NCBI RefSeq assembly: GCF_017696015.1
Contig: NZ_JAAORL010000001.1
Span: 992,001 to 1,056,000, forward strand
DNA length: 64,000 nucleotides
Direction: 5' to 3'
From: Prochlorococcus marinus CUG1415
GTDB taxonomy: Bacteria; Cyanobacteriota; Cyanobacteriia; PCC-6307; Cyanobiaceae
In this document: positions 29,236-37,979 of the stretch, one piece after another
Layout of the letters: every line of letters begins with the position of its first letter
Position numbering within the stretch: position 1 is the first letter of the stretch
The notes under the pieces: model-generated
What the model was told of the DNA's origin: nothing
Database searches by the model: none
Seen by the model: the letters and a program-made list of their open reading frames with translations, nothing else
Made by a program: the position numbers and the translations under genes

Positions 29236-30366
29236 CTAGCCTTTCGTCAAGTATTGTTGCTCTTTGTTTTGTCCTTGCCACACAGGAACAGTAAAATGAA
29301 AGCAAGAACCAACGCCAACTTCAGATACAACCCATATTCTTCCTCCATGGACTTCTACTATTCTCCTACATACAGATAATCCTATTCCGAATCCTGAAGT
29401 CCCCTCAGAAGTCTGTGGAAGCCTTACTCTATCAAGAAAAATTCTTTTTTGTTCGTTCAAAGGAATACCTGCACCTTTGTCACAAATTGTTATTTCCACC
29501 CATTGATTTGTCTTGTGGATCATTGTAATTTTTATAGCTCCAAAGTCTTTAGAAAATTTAATAGCATTTTCAAGTAAATTTAAAAATACTTGCCTCATTC
29601 TTCTTTGATCTGCGAATACACTAGGCAAATCTGATGGAATATCAGTATCAATTTCAATATTTCTTATTCTCCAGAATTTTTCTAATTCGAGAATGACTTC
29701 AGCACTAATACTGCCTAAATCAATTTTTTGAGGATTAAATAACGCTTCCCATTTTGTTGTTCCAACTTCTAAAAGATCCTGCGACAAGAGTTCAATTTCT
29801 TCTAGACGTCTTTTAATTACTTCTTGCAATTTTGAAATGTCTATTTGTCCAAGTTTTTGACTTTGAACAGCCAAATTGGCTGCAGTTAAGGGGGTTCTTA
29901 ATTCATGAGCGACCATTCTTAATAATCTTTCCTGAGATTCTATTCTTTTTGTTAATGTCTCATTTTCTTGTCTTAAAACAAGAAGTTCGTCTTCCAAAAG
30001 AAATTCTTTTTGAGTTCTTATTGAATCAATTCTGGATGGTTGCAAATTAATTCCTAGATCTTTTGTTAGGCCTTCCTGTGTCCACCTTGGCAACCATTTC
30101 TGCAACTGCGAGAAAATATTACTTCCAGCAAATATTTGCTTTGGAGCTGGAGAAACCTTTATAAGAGCAGGAATAGCGACTAGTCTATGTAATTCAAGTA
30201 ATTCTGGCTGTTCTGTAGGCTCAGAAATCTGAAGAGATATCTCAAATTCACAATCATCTGATTCTAGATAAGCTATTAGTGACTTAATATCAGCACTAGA
30301 AAGTTGATTTCTACCTACTACAAGTATTAATTTTAGCTCTTGTTTATCATTCAAATGATTTCCCAT
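29236..30366 (-). CDS. sasA: Circadian clock output histidine kinase SasA
   Basis: SasA senses the KaiC phosphorylation state and phosphorylates the response regulator RpaA. The 376-residue protein has an N-terminal thioredoxin-like KaiB-homologous domain (about residues 10-95), a linker helix, and a HisKA domain with phospho-acceptor His154 in [13 protein letters not shown]. It also has an ATPase domain with the N box LLENAIKFS, then CDKGAGIP and [10 protein letters not shown]. All catalytic motifs look intact. Prochlorococcus is known to lack KaiA and to keep a damped timer, so this would be its output kinase. No kai gene is in the window. Confidence 0.95.
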   Translation of the reverse strand: MGNHLNDKQELKLILVVGRNQLSSADIKSLIAYLESDDCEFEISLQISEPTEQPELLELHRLVAIPALIKVSPAPKQIFAGSNIFSQLQKWLPRWTQEGLTKDLGINLQPSRIDSIRTQKEFLLEDELLVLRQENETLTKRIESQERLLRMVAHELRTPLTAANLAVQSQKLGQIDISKLQEVIKRRLEEIELLSQDLLEVGTTKWEALFNPQKIDLGSISAEVILELEKFWRIRNIEIDTDIPSDLPSVFADQRRMRQVFLNLLENAIKFSKDFGAIKITMIHKTNQWVEITICDKGAGIPLNEQKRIFLDRVRLPQTSEGTSGFGIGLSVCRRIVEVHGGRIWVVSEVGVGSCFHFTVPVWQGQNKEQQYLTKG

Positions 30367-30464
30367 GAAGTGTTGAAAAGCTGTTAATGCTTATAAACAC
30401 ATTAAGATATTTATCTTTATTCTACAGATAAGCTATGAAATAAATAGAACTTATTTATAAATGG

Positions 30465-31001
30465 ATGCTATTAAATAAGAAAAAACTAAATTTTGGAGAC
30501 AATAATTCTCCGGAAATCAGTTTAAACAGTAATTTAAAAAGATGGTTCTCGAGAAATATTGGACTTTGGAAATCTCAAAGAACATATTTTCTTGAAGAAA
30601 CAAAAAAAACTTATAATTTATGCATGAATATAAAGATACAAGCTCTTGAAAATAAATCAGAATGGGAGTCGCACTATAAATTCTCATGGTATACAGAAAA
30701 AAAATATAATTTTTTTGAGGAAAATCCACAATATAAGGAACAAGGAGAAATGCAAGCATTTTTAAAAGGTCACCAACTTGTGAGGGGAAATTTTTATTTA
30801 AGTAATGTTGCAGGAATATCAAATATTAAACAAGTCGATGAAAACGAAATGATTTTTGAATCTTCTTATAAAGATTGGTATATTTTGGAACATTCAAGAC
30901 TAGTAGATTCGGATAATTATAGATTTAGAGTTATATATTCATGGAACAAAAACAAACTAAAAATAGTGGAAAATCATCATGAAATAAAAATTATTAAGTA
31001 A
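30465..31001 (+). CDS. Probable CpcS/CpeS-like lipocalin-fold protein
   Basis: The 178-residue protein shows a pattern reminiscent of the S-type phycobilin lyases. Near residue 24 it reads WFSRNIGLWKSQRTY, matching the family opening 'G.W.SQR..Y'. A series of short beta-strand-like segments follows, ending in EMIFESSYKDWYILEHSRL and YRFRVIYSW. If correct it would have a chromophore- or lipid-binding barrel. High-light Prochlorococcus keeps only remnants of phycoerythrin, so its partner is unclear. The start is the ATG at 30465; an ATG 4 bases earlier is out of frame. It is divergent from sasA. Confidence in the family is moderate. Confidence 0.5.
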   Translation: MLLNKKKLNFGDNNSPEISLNSNLKRWFSRNIGLWKSQRTYFLEETKKTYNLCMNIKIQALENKSEWESHYKFSWYTEKKYNFFEENPQYKEQGEMQAFLKGHQLVRGNFYLSNVAGISNIKQVDENEMIFESSYKDWYILEHSRLVDSDNYRFRVIYSWNKNKLKIVENHHEIKIIK

Positions 31002-31065
31002 GTCCTTTTCATAAATTAATTTTAAAATTAAAAATGTTATCTTAATTATAAAAAGTTATTAATTA

Positions 31066-31494
31066 ATGGGAATTAATGTGTATTCAAAAAAATTTATTAA
31101 TTTTATAAGTCTTCCGATTTTTATATATTTATCTCTTTTTGAGATAAATATGTCTAATAGAGAAATTAAAGCAGAAAAGCAATTAGTTCCTGCTACAGAA
31201 AAAGATCTCTATTTATATAAAGGAATGGGAGCATCGTATCTTTGTATTGCATCAAAAGCAGGTATTGAATTTTCTAAAGCAGTTGGTGTTGCTACAGCAA
31301 CTTACGTACAAGTAATAGAAGGTAAACATGGAGGATTAATAAAGGAATTAGGAAATAAAAAATTAGAAAGAAAAAAACTATTTTCAGGTGCAGAGTTTCA
31401 AATTGTAACTACAGCTCTTCAATATTGTCCCAACAGTATTCCCAAAGATGTCTCTAAAAAAGTAAATGAAATAATTGAAAAAAATAAAAAATAA
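31066..31494 (+). CDS. Small secreted or membrane-tethered protein of unknown function
   Basis: The 142-residue protein opens with a positively charged start and a hydrophobic stretch (about residues 9-26), suggesting export to the periplasm or thylakoid lumen, with possible cleavage near IKA at 34-36. The mature part has two cysteines, in SYLCIASKAG and LQYCPNSIP, which could form a disulfide, and a lysine-rich C-terminus. I do not recognise a domain. It lies 64 bases after the CpcS-like gene on the same strand and meets prsA tail to tail. Confidence 0.65.
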   Translation: MGINVYSKKFINFISLPIFIYLSLFEINMSNREIKAEKQLVPATEKDLYLYKGMGASYLCIASKAGIEFSKAVGVATATYVQVIEGKHGGLIKELGNKKLERKKLFSGAEFQIVTTALQYCPNSIPKDVSKKVNEIIEKNKK

Positions 31495-31503
31495 TTTTAA
31501 AAA

Positions 31504-32499
31504 TCACCTGAACATCGAACTAACAGAACTCTCTTCATGAATTCTTGAAATAGCTTCTCCCAACATATTTGCAACTGAAAGAACTTTTAACTGAGGGAAA
31601 CTTTCTTTCAAAACTACAGGAATACTGTTAGTTACTATAACCTGTTCAAATAAATCTTTCATACTCAATCTTTCATAGGAAGGAGGCGAAAAAACTGCAT
31701 GAGAAGCGCATGCAAATATTCTCTTTGCACCCTCTTTTTTCAGTAAGTTTGCACCAGAGCAAATTGTACCCCCTGTATCAATCATATCGTCAATGAGGAT
31801 AGCCGTTTTACCCTTTACCTCTCCAATCACTGTTAGACTTTCCGCAATATTATGAGCCGCTCTTCTTTTATCAATTATTGCTAATGGAGCATCTTTCATT
31901 AGTTTTGCAAATGCTCTTGCTCTAGCAACTCCCCCTACATCAGGAGAGACAACTACAACTTCCTCTAAATTTAAAGTTTCTAAATAATCAATTAAAACAG
32001 GAGATCCGTAAATATGATCACATGGGATATCGAAATATCCTTGTATTTGAGCAGAATGTAAATCCATTGCCAAAACTCTATCTACGCCGGATTTTTCAAG
32101 CAAATTAGCAGTAAGTTTTGCAGTTATAGACTCTCTTCCAGAAGTCTTCCTGTCTGCTCTTGCATATCCGAAATATGGTATTACAGCTGTTATTTGTCTA
32201 GCCGATGCTCTTTTGCATGCATCAACCATTATCATCAATTCCATCAAGCTATCATTAACAGGTGCGCATGTAGGCTGTATGAGAAAAACATCGCAACCTC
32301 TAATGGATTGCTGAATCTGAACGTAAACTTCTCCGTCAGCAAATCTTTTAGATATTAAAGGAACATTTTTAATCCCTAAATATGATGCAATTTCTTCAGC
32401 TAATTTAGGATTTTTAGTTCCACTTACTAGCCTTAATCTACTTTTAGTTAGATTAAAGTTCGATTCTTTATTCTGCACTGCCGTGATAAAACTTGTCAC
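31504..32499 (-). CDS. prsA: Ribose-phosphate pyrophosphokinase
   Basis: The enzyme makes PRPP from ribose-5-phosphate and ATP for purine, pyrimidine, histidine and tryptophan synthesis. The 331-residue protein has RLRLVSGTKNPKLAEEIASYL, FADGEVYVQIQQSIRG, the flexible-loop and metal segment AMDLHSAQIQGYFDIP, and the PRPP-binding ILIDDMIDTGGTICSGA near residue 230. The start is GTG at 32497-32499, since no early ATG fits. A TATAGT lies only about 10 bases upstream on its strand, implying a very short leader. Confidence 0.96.
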   Translation of the reverse strand: MTSFITAVQNKESNFNLTKSRLRLVSGTKNPKLAEEIASYLGIKNVPLISKRFADGEVYVQIQQSIRGCDVFLIQPTCAPVNDSLMELMIMVDACKRASARQITAVIPYFGYARADRKTSGRESITAKLTANLLEKSGVDRVLAMDLHSAQIQGYFDIPCDHIYGSPVLIDYLETLNLEEVVVVSPDVGGVARARAFAKLMKDAPLAIIDKRRAAHNIAESLTVIGEVKGKTAILIDDMIDTGGTICSGANLLKKEGAKRIFACASHAVFSPPSYERLSMKDLFEQVIVTNSIPVVLKESFPQLKVLSVANMLGEAISRIHEESSVSSMFR

Positions 32500-32754
32500 G
32501 AAATTAGCACTATAAAACTATATTCTTATCGTAGTCGTTTATGTGAATTTCGCAAAAAATAATGACTAGATCTTTTCAAAAGTGACATCTCTTAAGCAAA
32601 ATATAAAATAAATTTGACAAAAAACAGAACGAATTTCAATTCCATCGAAAATACTTTGAAGAATATTTGTCAATAAAAAATAATTTGTCTATCGTTGAAT
32701 TTAAAAGATACATAAACAATTTAATTGTAAAAAATCCAAATATATAATAAAACT
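32500..32754. other. 255-base divergent spacer between prsA and malQ
   Basis: This is the longest gap in the window without a gene. Two TATAGT boxes for prsA lie at 32509-32514 and 32518-32523 on the leftward strand. A TATAAT for malQ lies at 32743-32748. On the + strand TTGACA at about 32616-32621 and TTGTCA at about 32667-32672 look like -35 elements but have no well-spaced partner. I see no hairpin, repeat or small frame that I would defend. Confidence 0.5.
32743..32748 (+). promoter_or_regulatory. -10 box placed at the malQ start codon
   Basis: A perfect TATAAT ends six bases before the malQ ATG at 32755. If used, transcription would begin at or next to the A of the start codon and give a leaderless message. 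No Shine-Dalgarno sequence is present. It could be chance in such AT-rich DNA. Confidence 0.35.
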
Positions 32755-34275
32755 ATGGTTATAAAAAGAGTTCTCACAAAAAAATCATTAGGCGTACTTA
32801 TGCATCCTTCATCTATACCTGGAGGAAGAGTATGTGGAACTTTTGGTAAGGGGGCTAAAGAGTGGATAAAAAAGCTACATAACCACGGGATTGAATACTG
32901 GCAATTTTTACCTATTACGCCTACTGACTCTACAGGGTCTCCATATAGTTCACCATCAAGTTTTGCTCTGAATCCTTGGTTTCTTGATATAGATTATTTA
33001 ATCGATAAAGGTTTTATCTTCATTTCTAACAAAGAAGAATTAGGTCCCACATATCAGGATAAGAATCATTTTGATTTTGATGTTGCTGATGATTTAACAA
33101 AAAAACTAGGTCTCCTCCTCCTACAAGGTTGGGGTTCCCAGTCTGAAGAGAGAAAAATCGATTTTCATAAGTGGATATTTAAGAATTCTTGGGTTGAAGA
33201 TTATGCAACATTTGTTGTTATAAGAGAGGAGTTTAATATGCTGCCTTGGTGGCAATGGCCTCAAGAATTTAAAATAAAAAATAATAATTTTATAAATTCA
33301 TGGATTAAGAAAAAAAGTGAAGAGATACTTATTAAAAAATTAATACAGTGGCATTTAGATGTGCAATGGAGAGATATTAAAAACTTTGCAAAATCAAAAA
33401 ATATTAAGCTCATAGGAGATTTGCCCTTTTATGTTTCTAGGGATAGTGCAGACGTATGGAGTAATAAATCACTATTTTCAATTTTTAAAAATGGAGATTT
33501 AATCTTTCAAAGTGGTGTGCCTCCTGATTATTTCTCATCGACAGGACAATTATGGGGGACCCCAACTTACTTTTGGACAAAACATAAGAGGACTAATTTC
33601 GATTGGTGGAGAAAAAGATTTAAAAGGCAATTTGAACTTGTAGATCTATTGAGATTGGATCATTTCAGGGGTTTAGCTGCTTACTGGAGAGTTAATGGCA
33701 AGTCCGAATCAGCAATTAATGGGAAATGGATAAATTCCCCGGGCAAAACACTATTAAATAAACTAAAAAAAGATTTAGGGGATGACTATCTACCAATTAT
33801 CGCGGAGGATCTGGGAGTAATAACACCTGACGTAGAGAATTTGAGGAAAAATTTCGCACTGCCTGGCATGAAAATATTACAATTTGCTTTTGATGGCAAT
33901 GAAGATAACCCGTATTTACCTAAGAATATTAAAGGAGAAAATTGGGTTGTTTATACAGGTACTCATGACAACTCTACTTCCCTTTCATGGTGGCAATGTT
34001 TAGAGAATGAATCCAAAACAAGAATAAAAAATGAGTATAAATTTTCAGATAATCCTTCTTGGAGTTTAATGGAAATTGGCATGGAAACAAACGCTAATCT
34101 ATTTATCGCACCAATACAAGATATATTATCTTTAGATGACTCTAGTAGATTAAACAGACCCGGTACTACTAAAAACAACTGGAAATGGAAGTTAAATCGC
34201 CCTTTAGAAGAAATTGAAGACAATATTAAGAATTTTAGTGAGCTAGGAAATAATTTTGGTAGGACTAAAAAATAG
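32755..34275 (+). CDS. malQ: 4-alpha-glucanotransferase (amylomaltase)
   Basis: MalQ transfers alpha-1,4-glucan segments between maltodextrins during glycogen breakdown. The 506-residue GH77 protein has MHPSSIPGG near the start and the catalytic nucleophile Asp in LLRLDHFRGL (near residue 301). The acid/base Glu is in IAEDLGVITPDV, and the third acidic residue is in TGTHDNSTSLSWW. The length fits the bacterial family. With the GH57 enzyme and zwf it belongs to carbon-storage use. The start ATG fits the conserved N-terminus and has a TATAAT directly upstream. Confidence 0.95.
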   Translation: MVIKRVLTKKSLGVLMHPSSIPGGRVCGTFGKGAKEWIKKLHNHGIEYWQFLPITPTDSTGSPYSSPSSFALNPWFLDIDYLIDKGFIFISNKEELGPTYQDKNHFDFDVADDLTKKLGLLLLQGWGSQSEERKIDFHKWIFKNSWVEDYATFVVIREEFNMLPWWQWPQEFKIKNNNFINSWIKKKSEEILIKKLIQWHLDVQWRDIKNFAKSKNIKLIGDLPFYVSRDSADVWSNKSLFSIFKNGDLIFQSGVPPDYFSSTGQLWGTPTYFWTKHKRTNFDWWRKRFKRQFELVDLLRLDHFRGLAAYWRVNGKSESAINGKWINSPGKTLLNKLKKDLGDDYLPIIAEDLGVITPDVENLRKNFALPGMKILQFAFDGNEDNPYLPKNIKGENWVVYTGTHDNSTSLSWWQCLENESKTRIKNEYKFSDNPSWSLMEIGMETNANLFIAPIQDILSLDDSSRLNRPGTTKNNWKWKLNRPLEEIEDNIKNFSELGNNFGRTKK

Positions 34276-34289
34276 CTATTTATTGAAGA

Positions 34290-34775
34290 TTATTTTTCAA
34301 TGATTTTATTTTCAATATTTTGAATCTCTATAACATTTACATTTAAAACAAAATATCTCTTTATTACAAATATAGTTAGAACTAATATAAAAAAATACAA
34401 AAGACTTCCCTGCCAAGTATTTATAAGATCAAATTTGCTGATAATAAAATTATTTTTTTCTTTCTTAAAAGTTTCTTTTTCTCTAATAGATAATTTTACT
34501 AACGTATTTTTTTTTAATATTAAGCATTCCTCTAACTTAATTAATATGGATCGTATAAAGGGATCCTTTGGTCTTATATTTTTATCATTATTTTCAATAG
34601 AATTTAATGTTAGTTCAGGAATTTTTGAAATAATTGACAATTCTTGTAATGTAAGTTTTTGTTGGATTCTTGCTTCTTTGACTAACTTCGCAAGATCTCC
34701 ATAATGATCAACAACTCCATAATTCAAGTCTTTATTATTTTTATTTTTTTTATTAAATAAAAAAAGATTTTTCAA
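34290..34775 (-). CDS. RodZ-like helix-turn-helix membrane protein
   Basis: The 161-residue protein has an N-terminal helix-turn-helix of the RodZ type (about residues 28-85: LVKEARIQQKLTLQELSIISKIPELTLNSIEN in outline). A basic linker follows, then one membrane helix at about 124-142, and a short external tail. It is much shorter than RodZ of rod-shaped bacteria, which has a large periplasmic domain. The start is probably TTG at 34773-34775, since no ATG precedes the domain. No mreB is nearby, and a cell-shape role is inference. It meets malQ tail to tail. Confidence 0.7.
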   Translation of the reverse strand: MKNLFLFNKKNKNNKDLNYGVVDHYGDLAKLVKEARIQQKLTLQELSIISKIPELTLNSIENNDKNIRPKDPFIRSILIKLEECLILKKNTLVKLSIREKETFKKEKNNFIISKFDLINTWQGSLLYFFILVLTIFVIKRYFVLNVNVIEIQNIENKIIEK

Positions 34776-34848
34776 AATATTAATAGTACTTAAATTTAAT
34801 TTTAATCAATTAAAAATCATTAGTTAATAACTAGATATAAATATAAAA

Positions 34849-36507
34849 CTAAACTGTAGATATAATATTTTGAACTGCACTTTTTGCAATATTCAAAGGG
34901 CTAAATGTATCTCTAATTAAAGCCAAGAGTTTTTTTGCATCATTAAATTCTAGTTTATCATCTTTGATAAGGCTTAAAAGAAGACTTTTCCGAACTTCGG
35001 ATCCTTTATTACTGACAATTAACTTTAATCCGGCATTTGCAACCGGTATGATGTCTGAATTAATATTTTCAGAATCTTTAAATAATATATTTAATAAACT
35101 TTCTACCTTTTCTATTTGAATTCGACCTTTTTTATCAAACACAACTTCCAAAAGAATTTCTAAAATCTCCTCAGAATTATCGGTAAGTAATTTTTTGGCT
35201 ATATAAGGATATGCGATCTTTAAAATTTTAAATTCAGGATCTAGTCTTAGTGCTAAACCCTCTTGACTAACAACTGCTCTTATTATTAATGCAAACCTAC
35301 TAGGCACTCTAAATGGATATGAATACATTAGTTTTGAGAATTTATCAGTTACATTTTTAAGATTAAAGTTTCCGACTTCAGCGCCAAAAGATCCGCCTAG
35401 AATTTCTTTTAATGGTTCAACAAGTTTTTGAAGATCTTGTTCTTTAGTTAAAAAACCTAATTTCTGAAAATCTTTTGCGAGAAGATAATATTCATCATTT
35501 ATTATGTGAACAATAGCCTTAATGAGAGTGAGTCTATCTGAATTTGTAATAGTATCCATCATTCCAAAATCTACATAAGCTAAATTTCCATAATCTGCAT
35601 TTCCACCTTTAAGTGCAAACATATTCCCAGGGTGTGGGTCAGCATGAAAATATCCATATTCAAATAATTGCTGAAGACCACTTATTACACAAGTTTTTAT
35701 AAAAGAGGAAGGTACTAAGTTATTTTCCTCCAATAAAGCCCTATCTCTTAACTTGACTCCATCAATCCAAGAGGTTGTAATAATTCTCTTTGATGAAAAC
35801 TGTTTTTCCAATTTAGGGATAAAAACATTTGGGTTATCTTTGAATAAATTTGCAAACTTTAAAGCATTTTCACCCTCTTTTTCATAGTCAATTTCATCAA
35901 AAAGTGCCTTGCCGAATTCATCTATTATTTCTCCAATTCCAACACCAATATTTAATGGTAGGAATGGTGACAAAAAAGTGGCTAAGAACCTTAATATCAC
36001 AACATCTCTTCTTATAAGAAAGTACAGATTTGGCCTTTGTACTTTTACAGCTACATAAGTATTATTTTTTGTTTTTGTTTTGTAAACCTGACCTAAGCTT
36101 GCTGATGCAATAGGACTCTCAGGGAACTCATCAAATAATTCATTAGGTGGCGCTCCTAGTTCCTCTTCAATAATTTTTAAAGCAATTTTATGATCAAATG
36201 CTGGAAGATTATCCTGTAAGTTGGTAAGTTCTGTCAGCCAATCTTGTCTAACAAGATCCGGTCTAGTTGAAAGTGCCTGACCCAATTTTATAAAACAAGG
36301 TCCTAAATCTGTTATTACATCAAAAAGATATTTTGAGAGATTTTTTTGTACATTTTTATTTTTACTGTTACCTTGAAAAAGTATTCTTAAAAAAAGAAAA
36401 ATAAAAGTTAAAAGGATATATAAAACTCTTGGGATAAAGATCCATGGTCTCAAAACCAACCAAATTAAGTCACCTTTTGCTGAGTATTGTGAATAAGACC
36501 TTGTCAT
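34849..36507 (-). CDS. ABC1/UbiB-family atypical protein kinase
   Basis: The 552-residue protein is a UbiB/ABC1K (ADCK) family member. These atypical kinases or ATPases support quinone and isoprenoid-lipid homeostasis. It has the family KxGQ motif in GPCFIKLGQALSTRPDLV (near residue 74), the nucleotide loop ASASLGQVYKTKTKN, a VQRPN segment, and the catalytic YFHADPHPGNMFAL followed by YVDFGMMD. Hydrophobic helices occur near both ends. Cyanobacteria and plastids encode several such proteins, and the specific target of this one is unknown. It is divergent from the decarboxylase gene by 65 bases. Confidence 0.9.
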   Translation of the reverse strand: MTRSYSQYSAKGDLIWLVLRPWIFIPRVLYILLTFIFLFLRILFQGNSKNKNVQKNLSKYLFDVITDLGPCFIKLGQALSTRPDLVRQDWLTELTNLQDNLPAFDHKIALKIIEEELGAPPNELFDEFPESPIASASLGQVYKTKTKNNTYVAVKVQRPNLYFLIRRDVVILRFLATFLSPFLPLNIGVGIGEIIDEFGKALFDEIDYEKEGENALKFANLFKDNPNVFIPKLEKQFSSKRIITTSWIDGVKLRDRALLEENNLVPSSFIKTCVISGLQQLFEYGYFHADPHPGNMFALKGGNADYGNLAYVDFGMMDTITNSDRLTLIKAIVHIINDEYYLLAKDFQKLGFLTKEQDLQKLVEPLKEILGGSFGAEVGNFNLKNVTDKFSKLMYSYPFRVPSRFALIIRAVVSQEGLALRLDPEFKILKIAYPYIAKKLLTDNSEEILEILLEVVFDKKGRIQIEKVESLLNILFKDSENINSDIIPVANAGLKLIVSNKGSEVRKSLLLSLIKDDKLEFNDAKKLLALIRDTFSPLNIAKSAVQNIISTV

Positions 36508-36572
36508 TAAAGTTAAAAAATATCGAAGTAGGATTCTTAATTAGTCCATTCTATATATGTCAATAATACTTT

Positions 36573-37970
36573 ATGAGCATTTCTTCTTTTCTAACTAAAA
36601 AGTTTTTAAAGTCACTTTTCTTTCCCGCTCATAACAGAGGAGCAGCTTTACCAAAGAAATTAGTGAAATTATTAAAAAAACAACCTGGGTATTGGGACTT
36701 ACCGGAACTACCAGAGATAGGGTCACCATTATCCCAAAGCGGATTAATTGCCAAAACTCAAAGAGAATTCTCTCAGAAATTTGGTGCGAAAGGATGTTTT
36801 TTTGGAGTTAATGGAGCCTCTGGATTAATACAATCAGCTGTAATTGCGATGGCAAATCCTGGCGAAACTATCCTGATGCCTAGAAATGTCCATATAAGTG
36901 TTATAAAAATCTGTGCGATGCAGAACATACAACCAATATTCTTTGACTTAGATTTTTCATCAGAAAACGGTCATTACCAACCAATCACAAAAAACTGGTT
37001 GGAAAATGTATTTAAAAAAATAAATTTTAATGAGAAGAAAATTGTAGGTGTAATTCTTGTAAGTCCCTCTTATCAGGGGTACGCGGGAGATTTGGAGCCT
37101 TTAATAAATCTTTGTCATCAAAAAAAGTTACCTGTTTTGGTTGATGAAGCCCATGGTTCTTATTTCCTGTTTTGTGAAAACCTTAACCTACCAAAATCTG
37201 CTTTAATATCAAACGCTGATTTAGTCGTTCACTCATTGCATAAGTCGCTAAATGGTTTAACTCAAACTGCTGCACTCTGGTACAAAGGGAATCTAGTAAA
37301 TGAGCAAAATTTAATCAAGAGTATTAATTTGTTGCAAACTACTAGTCCAAGTTCCTTATTACTTTCTTCTTGTGAAGAGTCTATTAAAGACTGGCTTAAT
37401 AAAAAAAATTTATCAAAATATCAAAAAAGAATTTTAGAGGCAAAAAGTATCTACAAAAAATTAATCCAAAAGAATATTCCTCTCATAGAAACCCAAGACC
37501 CCTTAAAAATAGTATTGAATACCTCTAAGGTTGGAATTGATGGTTTCACTGCTGATAAATTTTTTTATAAAAATGGTCTTATTGCTGAATTACCAGAAAT
37601 GATGACCCTAACTTTTTGCTTAGGGTTTGCGAATCAAAAAGATTTTCTTAATTTATTTCTAAAGTTGTGGAATAAATTACTATTAAATTCAAAAAAAATA
37701 GACACTTTTAAAGTACTCCAATCACCCTTTAATTTAGTTGAAGCCCCCGAAATTGAAATTGGAATTGCTTGGAGAAGTGAGACTCGGAGTATTCCTTTTT
37801 CTCAATCATTAAATAAAATATCCGGAGATATTATTTGCCCTTATCCTCCTGGAATACCTCTACTAATTCCTGGAGAAAAAATTGATATCGATAGATTTAA
37901 TTGGATAAACAATCAAAGTTTATGCAACAAAGATCTGTTAAATTTTAATATAAGAGTAATAAAAACATAG
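36573..37970 (+). CDS. Orn/Lys/Arg decarboxylase family PLP enzyme
   Basis: This is a fold-type I PLP decarboxylase of the ornithine, lysine and arginine group. The 465-residue protein lacks the N-terminal wing domain of the inducible E. coli enzymes and resembles the shorter bacterial and cyanobacterial form. It has FFGVNGASGLIQSAVIAM, the aspartate-bearing PVLVDEAHGSYF, and the PLP lysine (about Lys224) in HSLHKSLNGLTQTAA. The C-terminal domain ends in CPYPPGIPLLIPGE. The substrate amino acid cannot be decided by eye. cdsA starts 9 bases downstream, so the two are probably cotranscribed. Confidence 0.88.
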   Translation: MSISSFLTKKFLKSLFFPAHNRGAALPKKLVKLLKKQPGYWDLPELPEIGSPLSQSGLIAKTQREFSQKFGAKGCFFGVNGASGLIQSAVIAMANPGETILMPRNVHISVIKICAMQNIQPIFFDLDFSSENGHYQPITKNWLENVFKKINFNEKKIVGVILVSPSYQGYAGDLEPLINLCHQKKLPVLVDEAHGSYFLFCENLNLPKSALISNADLVVHSLHKSLNGLTQTAALWYKGNLVNEQNLIKSINLLQTTSPSSLLLSSCEESIKDWLNKKNLSKYQKRILEAKSIYKKLIQKNIPLIETQDPLKIVLNTSKVGIDGFTADKFFYKNGLIAELPEMMTLTFCLGFANQKDFLNLFLKLWNKLLLNSKKIDTFKVLQSPFNLVEAPEIEIGIAWRSETRSIPFSQSLNKISGDIICPYPPGIPLLIPGEKIDIDRFNWINNQSLCNKDLLNFNIRVIKT

Positions 37971-37979
37971 AGATTTGAT

